Source: a bacterium
Lineage (GTDB): Bacteria; Bacillota_I; Bacilli_A; Acholeplasmatales; Acholeplasmataceae
Reading direction: 5' to 3'
NCBI GenBank assembly: GCA_018623895.1
Contig: JAAZUY010000029.1
Span: 1-6,837, forward strand
DNA length: 6,837 nt
Shown here: one piece after another, positions 1-4,224 of the stretch
Numbering within the stretch: the first letter of the stretch is position 1
Layout: each line of letters begins with the position of its first letter
Program-made: the position numbers and the translations under genes
Notes under the pieces: generated by a model
The model's input: the letters and a program-made list of their open reading frames with translations, nothing else
Told to the model about the DNA's origin: nothing
The model's database searches: none

Positions 1-659
1 ACATCTGGTTTTATAGTGTTTACGCTTGTTTCTGCTCCTCTCAAGCCAACTTCTTCTTGTACTGTTGCACCAATCGCAATATTGTATGGTAAATCTATTT
101 TATCTAAATTACTTATCATATTCATTGCTAAACCAACACCAAATCTATTGTCAACCGATTTAGCAATTATTCGGTCTTTTGATAATTCTTTATAATAAGG
201 TATAAAAGTTGCGAAATCACCTAATTGAATACCCATCTCTGTAATCTCAAGTTTGTTTTTAGCACCAACATCAACCATTATGTTTTCATAACCAAAATTT
301 TGCTTCTTTCTTAAATGAGGTGGTATAGCACCGATGTATCCAGTCAAAATTCTCTTTTCAGTGTGAATGTTTAAACTTAGGCCTATCAATATTGAAGGAT
401 CAACTCCGCCTAAAGGTTGAATTTTCAAAAATCCATTTTCAGTTATATTTGTAATAATAAAACCAACTTCATCCATATGGCCAGCAATCATTAGGGTTTT
501 TTCAGAGGAGCCTTTTTTAAAAGCAAAAACAGACCCAAGATTATCTCGGATAAGCTTAAAACTTTTATATTTTTTAATGTGATTTATTAATTTATTTGAT
601 ATATTATTTTCATGCCCTGGAATTCCTTCTAAAAGCATCAAATCGCGATAATTATTCAT
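1..659 (-). CDS. M42 family metallo-aminopeptidase (glutamyl aminopeptidase/endoglucanase-like), N-terminal part
   Basis: This is the first 219 codons of an M42 co-catalytic di-metal peptidase; the 3' part lies beyond the left edge. M42 enzymes usually run to about 350 residues, form large tetrahedral cytoplasmic assemblies and trim residues from peptide N termini. Visible family landmarks are AGHMDEVGF (59-67, metal ligand His61 with Asp63), KSVDNRFG (167-174, bridging-metal Asp170) and VQEEVGLRGA (200-209, general base and metal ligand Glu202/Glu203). The remaining metal Asp and His should lie in the missing part. The ATG at 659 overlaps the end of trmB by 8 bp and has a good Shine-Dalgarno (GAGGGA, 664-669), so it is probably the last visible gene of the ptsH-trmB transcript. 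A trmB-M42 neighbourhood is also known from Bacillus-type genomes. Substrate preference (Glu/Asp, Leu or other) cannot be told from this fragment. Older names such as 'cellulase' for this family are misleading. Confidence 0.93.
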   Translation of the reverse strand, partial: MNNYRDLMLLEGIPGHENNISNKLINHIKKYKSFKLIRDNLGSVFAFKKGSSEKTLMIAGHMDEVGFIITNITENGFLKIQPLGGVDPSILIGLSLNIHTEKRILTGYIGAIPPHLRKKQNFGYENIMVDVGAKNKLEITEMGIQLGDFATFIPYYKELSKDRIIAKSVDNRFGVGLAMNMISNLDKIDLPYNIAIGATVQEEVGLRGAETSVNTIKPD

Positions 660-1254
660 TTATTCCCTCAGCTTCAATTGAATATATTGGTCCTAATTTT
701 CTCTTTTTTAGCTCATATTCACTTATAATTGGTAAACTTAATGAGTTTTGATTATAACTAATTTTTTCAAAGTAAGATTGCAAATATAAGCTTGAATCAA
801 AATAAAATTCTTTTTGATCTGTTCTAAAGAATATTTTACCATTTCTTTTTAGAATAGTTTTATAAATTTTTAAGTAATTTGGATGTGTTAATCTTCTCTT
901 ATGATGTTTTTTTTTTGGCCAGGGGTCTGAGAAATTAAGATAAATAGAACTTACTGTTTTCTCATTTAAGTAATATATTAAATTTTTTGCTGAATCAACA
1001 ATTAGATGAAGATTGGAAATATTTTTTTCCTTTACTTTTTTCAAAATATGGTAAGCAACGTGTCTATTCATCTCAACTGCCACAAAGGTTACATTTGGAT
1101 ATTTTAGAGCAAATTCAGTAATAAATTTTCCTTTTCCTGAACCTATTTCGAGTATACATTTTTCTTTATTTATACTTAAAATTTCGGGTTTTAAATATGT
1201 ATTTTTTTCATCAAAAAAAGATTTCGTTGCAAGTTTATTAAACTTTTGTCTCAA
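652..1254 (-). CDS. trmB: tRNA (guanine-N7-)-methyltransferase TrmB
   Basis: TrmB transfers a methyl group from S-adenosylmethionine to N7 of G46 in the tRNA variable loop. The 200-residue length is close to the family's usual 210-220. A Rossmann-type SAM site is clear: ILEIGSGKGKF (34-44), the acidic Glu61 at the end of strand 2, and Asp87. The family signature SDPWPKKKHHKRR (109-121) follows, then RTDQ (144-147) and the C-terminal SEYE...GPIYSIEA region (178-196). The start is a TTG at 1252-1254. No in-frame Met occurs before residue 62, which lies past the SAM motif, and the resulting MRQK- start matches the usual MR- opening of the family. Only a weak AGG (1262-1264) precedes it, 8 bp after the ptsH stop, so translation may depend on coupling to ptsH. 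The end overlaps the M42 gene by 8 bp. A run of ten A residues (sense strand) encodes the lysines of the signature. Confidence 0.96.
   Translation of the reverse strand: MRQKFNKLATKSFFDEKNTYLKPEILSINKEKCILEIGSGKGKFITEFALKYPNVTFVAVEMNRHVAYHILKKVKEKNISNLHLIVDSAKNLIYYLNEKTVSSIYLNFSDPWPKKKHHKRRLTHPNYLKIYKTILKRNGKIFFRTDQKEFYFDSSLYLQSYFEKISYNQNSLSLPIISEYELKKRKLGPIYSIEAEGINE
664..669 (-). promoter_or_regulatory. Shine-Dalgarno of the M42 peptidase gene, inside the end of trmB
   Basis: On the minus strand the sequence reads GAGGGA, with its GAGGG core 5 nt before the ATG at 659. It lies in the last codons of trmB, so the two genes are translated from one mRNA with closely linked initiation. It supports the ATG at 659 as the start. 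Confidence 0.7.
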
Positions 1255-1261
1255 GAAAATA

Positions 1262-1264
1262 CCT
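1262..1264 (-). promoter_or_regulatory. weak Shine-Dalgarno for the TTG start of trmB
   Basis: The sense strand reads TTTAGGTATTTTC then TTG. The AGG overlaps the ptsH stop codon and sits 7 nt before the TTG. It is the only purine-rich motif near this start and is much weaker than the one before ptsH, which together with the TTG codon suggests low, coupled expression of TrmB. Confidence 0.45.
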
Positions 1265-1532
1265 AAATTTTTCTTCCTATTTTTTCTTGAATAATAAAAT
1301 CAGTAATTTGATTCATTGAATCTAGCTCATCTTTTCCTGATGTAGTTATCTCAATTTCTTGTCCGTTATATATACCAAGTGACATTAACCCCATTATTGA
1401 TTTAAGATTAATAGATTTGTTTTCCCAAGTTAAAGTGATTTCACCCTCGAATTTCATAGCTAAATTAACTAATTTTGTTGCTGGTCTTGCATGTAATCCA
1501 TATTTCGATGTTATATAAAAGCGTTGAATCAT
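1263..1532 (-). CDS. ptsH: HPr, phosphocarrier protein of the sugar phosphotransferase system
   Basis: HPr is the small cytoplasmic protein that passes phosphate from phosphoenolpyruvate/enzyme I to the sugar-specific EIIA components. The 89 residues match the full family length. The active-site motif GLHARPATKLV (12-22) places the phosphorylated histidine at His14. NLKSIMGLMSLG (42-53) carries the regulatory serine (Ser45, equivalent to Ser46 of B. subtilis HPr) in the Firmicutes-type context, so an HPr kinase/phosphorylase is expected elsewhere in the genome. The ATG at 1532 has a strong Shine-Dalgarno (AGGGGG, 1538-1543) and a good promoter just upstream. It is the first gene of the ptsH-trmB-M42 group and is not followed by ptsI, which is common in Mollicutes-like genomes but differs from the ptsHI operon of Bacillus. 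Crh-like paralogues lacking the His are excluded by His14. Confidence 0.97.
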   Translation of the reverse strand: MIQRFYITSKYGLHARPATKLVNLAMKFEGEITLTWENKSINLKSIMGLMSLGIYNGQEIEITTSGKDELDSMNQITDFIIQEKIGRKI

Positions 1533-1537
1533 TTTAT

Positions 1538-1580
1538 CCCCCTGTTATCATATTATATCAAAAATAAGTAGAGCATTCAA
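1538..1580 (-). promoter_or_regulatory. promoter and Shine-Dalgarno of the ptsH-trmB-M42 operon
   Basis: On the minus strand, TTGAAT (1575-1580) as -35 and TATAAT (1552-1557) as -10 are separated by exactly 17 bp. The -10 is extended by TG (TGATATAAT, 1552-1560). Transcription should start near 1545, giving a leader of about 13 nt that is almost all Shine-Dalgarno (AGGGGG, 1538-1543, 5 nt before the ATG). There is no room for an RNA leader switch. The -35 lies within 10 bp of the queA stop, and no operator-like palindrome or cre-type site is evident. Confidence 0.75.
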
Positions 1581-1582
1581 TT

Positions 1583-2602
1583 TTATAAGATCAACATTGC
1601 ATCACCAAAAGAAAAAAATCTGTAATTATTTTTTTTTGCAAACTCATAAGCATTAAGAATATACTTTCTTTCAGCAAATGCAGAAACAAGCATCAATAGA
1701 GTTGATTTTGGTAAATGAAAATTTGTAATTAAACCACCAACAACTTTAAACTTATATCCTGGATATATGAAAATAGATGTTTGGAAAACTCCAGAATGAA
1801 ACTTGTTTTTTTTAAAATTTGATTCAAGTGCTCTCATTGATGTTGTTCCAACCGATATTATTCTTTTATTATTTTTAAGCGCACTATTTAATCTATTAAC
1901 TGCTTCTGTATTAATTATATAAGTCTCTTCATGCATCTTATGTTTTTCTATCTCATTAGATTTTACACTTTGAAAAGTCCCTAATCCTACATGTAAAGTT
2001 ATTTCAATTATTTCTATACCTTTTTTTTCAAGTTTTTTGAATATGTTTCTTGTGAAATGTAATCCTGCTGTCGGAGCAGCAGATGAACCAGATAATTTTG
2101 CATATATTGTTTGATATCTTTCAGAACGATTTTTTGATTTTATATAAGGTGGCAATGGAGTCTCACCATATCTATCTAGAGCTGTTTCTTCTTGCCCCTC
2201 ATAGATTAATTTAAAAAATCTTATCCCATCATCTTCAATTTTAGTACATTCAAATGATAAATCATTTGAAATAATCACTATATCTCCGACATCAACTTTT
2301 TTAGCATTCTTAACAATCGACTTATAGTTCTTTTTTTTAATTTTTTCAATTAAAAGAATCTCAATTTTAGCTAATGTGTTTTTTTTATAACCTTTTAACC
2401 TTGCAGGAATAACTTTAGTATTATTTATGACTAAGATATCACCAGAATTTAAAAATTTTGGAAGATCACTAAAATTATAATTAACGGGATTAGTAGATCC
2501 ATTTCTATCCAAAACCATTAATTTTGACTGATCTCTTTTTTCTATTGGGGTTTGAGCTATAAATTTTTTTGGAAGTTCATAATTAAATAAACTCAGTTTC
2601 AT
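1583..2602 (-). CDS. queA: S-adenosylmethionine:tRNA ribosyltransferase-isomerase QueA
   Basis: QueA transfers and isomerises the ribosyl moiety of S-adenosylmethionine onto 7-aminomethyl-7-deazaguanine already in the tRNA wobble position, giving epoxyqueuosine in tRNAs for Asp, Asn, His and Tyr. The 339 residues are full length. Family blocks are present in order: LVINNTKVIPARLKG (57-71), GETPLPPYI (146-154), ERYQTIYAKLSGSSAAPTAG (161-180) continuing into LHFT, LHVGLGTFQ (203-211), GTTSMRALES (252-261), GGLITNFHLPKSTLL (289-303) and FGDAMLI (332-338). The stretch before AAPTAG is slightly unusual: LSGS instead of the common EPGS. The ATG overlaps the ruvB TGA by 4 nt (ATGA), so translation is coupled. 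The ruvA-ruvB-queA order is typical of Firmicutes, where tgt usually follows, but here ptsH comes next and tgt is absent from the window. Confidence 0.97.
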   Translation of the reverse strand: MKLSLFNYELPKKFIAQTPIEKRDQSKLMVLDRNGSTNPVNYNFSDLPKFLNSGDILVINNTKVIPARLKGYKKNTLAKIEILLIEKIKKKNYKSIVKNAKKVDVGDIVIISNDLSFECTKIEDDGIRFFKLIYEGQEETALDRYGETPLPPYIKSKNRSERYQTIYAKLSGSSAAPTAGLHFTRNIFKKLEKKGIEIIEITLHVGLGTFQSVKSNEIEKHKMHEETYIINTEAVNRLNSALKNNKRIISVGTTSMRALESNFKKNKFHSGVFQTSIFIYPGYKFKVVGGLITNFHLPKSTLLMLVSAFAERKYILNAYEFAKKNNYRFFSFGDAMLIL

Positions 2603-3609
2603 TGTTTAATAAATCCTGTGTAATAATTTATGCCTAGTACTTTATATGCCTTCTCATTTGCAATACGTCCTCTAGAAGTTCTTGAAATAAAACCCTTTTT
2701 TATCAAATAAGGCTCGTAAACATCCTCAACAGTAGTAACTTCTTCAGATATTGATGTCGCTAAAGAAATAACTCCAACGGGTCCGCCATTAAAATTTTGA
2801 ATCAAAGATTTAAGATATCTAAAATCTGTCTCATTTAAGCCTTCATCACTAATTCCAAGCTTCTTTAATGCTTCCTGAGTGATATTTACTGATATTAAGC
2901 TATTATTTTTTATATCTGCATAATCTCTAACTCTTCTAAAGAGTCTATTAATTATCCTTGGAGTACCCCTTGATCTTTTTGATAAAATCTTAATTGATTC
3001 AAATTCATAGTCATTTCCGTATAATCTTGCAGTTCTTTCACCTATTTTTTCAAGTTCTTTCAAAGTATAGTATTTTAATCTAAAGACGACTCCAAATCGA
3101 TCTCTTAAAGGAGAAGAAATATCACCAAACCTCGTAGTAGCACCTATTAATGTAAAAGGTGGCAAATCAATTCTCAATGAACGAGTTTCTTCTTCTTTTC
3201 CAATAACAATATCAATTACATAGTCTTCCATCGCAGAATAAAGAACTTCCTCTAATACTCTAGGTAGTCTGTGGATTTCGTCAATAAATAAAACGTCACC
3301 TTCTTCTAAAGTACTTAATAATGAAACTAAATCACCCGTTTTTTCAAGGGATGCCCCATTGGTAATTTTTATATTTTTATTCAATTCATTTGCTGTTATC
3401 ATTGCGAGTGTAGTTTTTCCAAGACCAGGAGGTCCATATAACAACATATGATCTAAAGATTCATCTCTTTTAATTGAAGCTTTAATAAAAACTTCAAGCA
3501 TTTCTTTAATATCTTCTTGACCAATATAATCATGTAGTTTTTTTGGTCGTAAAGTTTTTTCTTCCTCGTCTGGAGAGGTTAAAGAAATATTCTTATCTAA
3601 AACAATCAT
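2599..3609 (-). CDS. ruvB: Holliday junction branch migration ATPase RuvB
   Basis: RuvB is the hexameric AAA+ motor that, loaded by RuvA, pumps DNA through Holliday junctions during recombination and fork repair. The 336 residues are the normal length. Visible landmarks: LRPKKLHDYIGQ (20-31), Walker A GPPGLGKTT (59-67), Walker B LFIDEIHRLP (107-116), sensor 1 GATTR (156-160), the arginine-finger loop LRDRFG (168-173), sensor 2 in RGTPRIINRL (214-223) and the C-terminal winged-helix RTSRGR (310-315). It starts 4 nt inside the end of ruvA (ATGA) and ends 4 nt inside queA. AGAAGG at 3621-3626 lies 11 nt before the ATG, so it has a ribosome site of its own as well as coupling. No catalytic residue is missing. 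Confidence 0.98.
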   Translation of the reverse strand: MIVLDKNISLTSPDEEEKTLRPKKLHDYIGQEDIKEMLEVFIKASIKRDESLDHMLLYGPPGLGKTTLAMITANELNKNIKITNGASLEKTGDLVSLLSTLEEGDVLFIDEIHRLPRVLEEVLYSAMEDYVIDIVIGKEEETRSLRIDLPPFTLIGATTRFGDISSPLRDRFGVVFRLKYYTLKELEKIGERTARLYGNDYEFESIKILSKRSRGTPRIINRLFRRVRDYADIKNNSLISVNITQEALKKLGISDEGLNETDFRYLKSLIQNFNGGPVGVISLATSISEEVTTVEDVYEPYLIKKGFISRTSRGRIANEKAYKVLGINYYTGFIKQ

Positions 3610-4157
3610 TTACCTAACAACCTTCTCAATGATAATTTAATTAAAACGTCAATTGACTCATTGTAATCTAAACTTTGAATAACTTTATTTATTTCTCGTT
3701 TTTTATAACCAAGGGATATTAAAGCTTCTTGTAAATCTAAAAGTTTTGGATTATTTATATTTTCAGTGACCAATTTACCTTTCAAATCTAAAATGATTTG
3801 TTGAGAACTTTTAGGACCGATTCCAGGAAATTTTTTCAAATAATTAATATCAGAATTTTCAATAGCATTATTGATTCCATCAATATCTTCGGATGCAAGT
3901 ATGCTTAAGGCTGTTTTTGGACCAACACCTTTTACACTAATTAATTTCGTAAAAAGATTTTTTAATTTTAAAGAAGAAAAACCAAAAAGATTTTGTTGAT
4001 CTTCTCTTATGTAATGATGAGTGAAAAGTGTATATTCTTGATTAAGTTTATACTTATAAGAGTTAGGGGTAAAAACAGAGTAGCCAATACCCTGATTCTC
4101 AATTATAATATTTGAAGGTTCAATATAAGTGACTTTGCCCTTTATTGTTGCGATCAT
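3606..4157 (-). CDS. ruvA: Holliday junction DNA helicase subunit RuvA
   Basis: RuvA tetramers bind the four-way junction and load two RuvB rings. At 183 residues it is somewhat shorter than the usual 190-205, because the flexible linker before domain III is short (about 131-138). Domain I is an OB fold starting MIATIKGKV, with the acidic pin Glu52-Asp53 in YIREDQQNLFGF (49-60). Domain II has two helix-hairpin-helix motifs: LISVKGVGPKTA (72-83) and FPGIGPKSSQQ (110-120). Domain III (about 138-183) is the three-helix RuvB-binding unit. The ATG has a Shine-Dalgarno GGAG (4165-4168) 7 nt upstream. It is the first gene of ruvA-ruvB-queA and diverges from the long plus-strand gene. No ruvC is seen; low-GC Gram-positive lineages normally use RecU as resolvase. 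Confidence 0.97.
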   Translation of the reverse strand: MIATIKGKVTYIEPSNIIIENQGIGYSVFTPNSYKYKLNQEYTLFTHHYIREDQQNLFGFSSLKLKNLFTKLISVKGVGPKTALSILASEDIDGINNAIENSDINYLKKFPGIGPKSSQQIILDLKGKLVTENINNPKLLDLQEALISLGYKKREINKVIQSLDYNESIDVLIKLSLRRLLGK

Positions 4158-4164
4158 ACTATAT

Positions 4165-4204
4165 CTCCATTAATTATTATATCATGAAAAGAGAATAAAA
4201 AGTA
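4165..4204 (-). promoter_or_regulatory. promoter and Shine-Dalgarno of ruvA-ruvB-queA
   Basis: On the minus strand an extended -10, TGATATAAT (4176-4184, TATAAT core 4176-4181), lies upstream of ruvA. The same nine bases occur at the ptsH promoter. The -35 position 17 bp further up (TACTTT, 4199-4204) is poor, as is common with extended -10 promoters. The start of transcription should fall near 4169, so the GGAG (4165-4168) would sit almost at the 5' end of the mRNA. No LexA/DinR-type box was recognised. Confidence 0.6.
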
Positions 4205-4213
4205 TGTTATAAT
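4184..4213 (+). promoter_or_regulatory. promoter of the long coiled-coil gene, divergent from ruvA
   Basis: TATAAT at 4208-4213, extended by TG at 4205-4206, forms a good -10. A partial -35 (ATGAAA, 4184-4189, 4 of 6 matches to TTGACA) lies 18 bp upstream. Transcription should begin around 4220, about 5 nt before the ATG at 4225. There is no Shine-Dalgarno in TAATACTACTAA before that ATG. The element interleaves with the ruvA promoter on the other strand: both fit in about 40 bp, so the two polymerases are likely to exclude each other. Confidence 0.55.
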
Positions 4214-4224
4214 AATACTACTAA

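Noticed and set aside
1533..1582. Intrinsic terminator between queA and ptsH
   Set aside because: No GC-rich hairpin followed by a T run could be drawn on the minus strand. The short T run near 1560-1564 has no stem before it, and the gap is filled by the ptsH promoter.
2599..4157. TGA read as tryptophan (Mycoplasma/Spiroplasma code)
   Set aside because: Trp codons in TrmB and HPr are TGG, ruvA and ruvB reach normal family ends at TGA with ATGA overlaps, and the 871-codon plus-strand frame has no in-frame TGA.
4158..4224. Riboswitch, small RNA gene or SOS box in the divergent gap
   Set aside because: At 67 bp the gap is taken up by two promoters and a ribosome site. No structured element or DinR/LexA-type palindrome was recognised.
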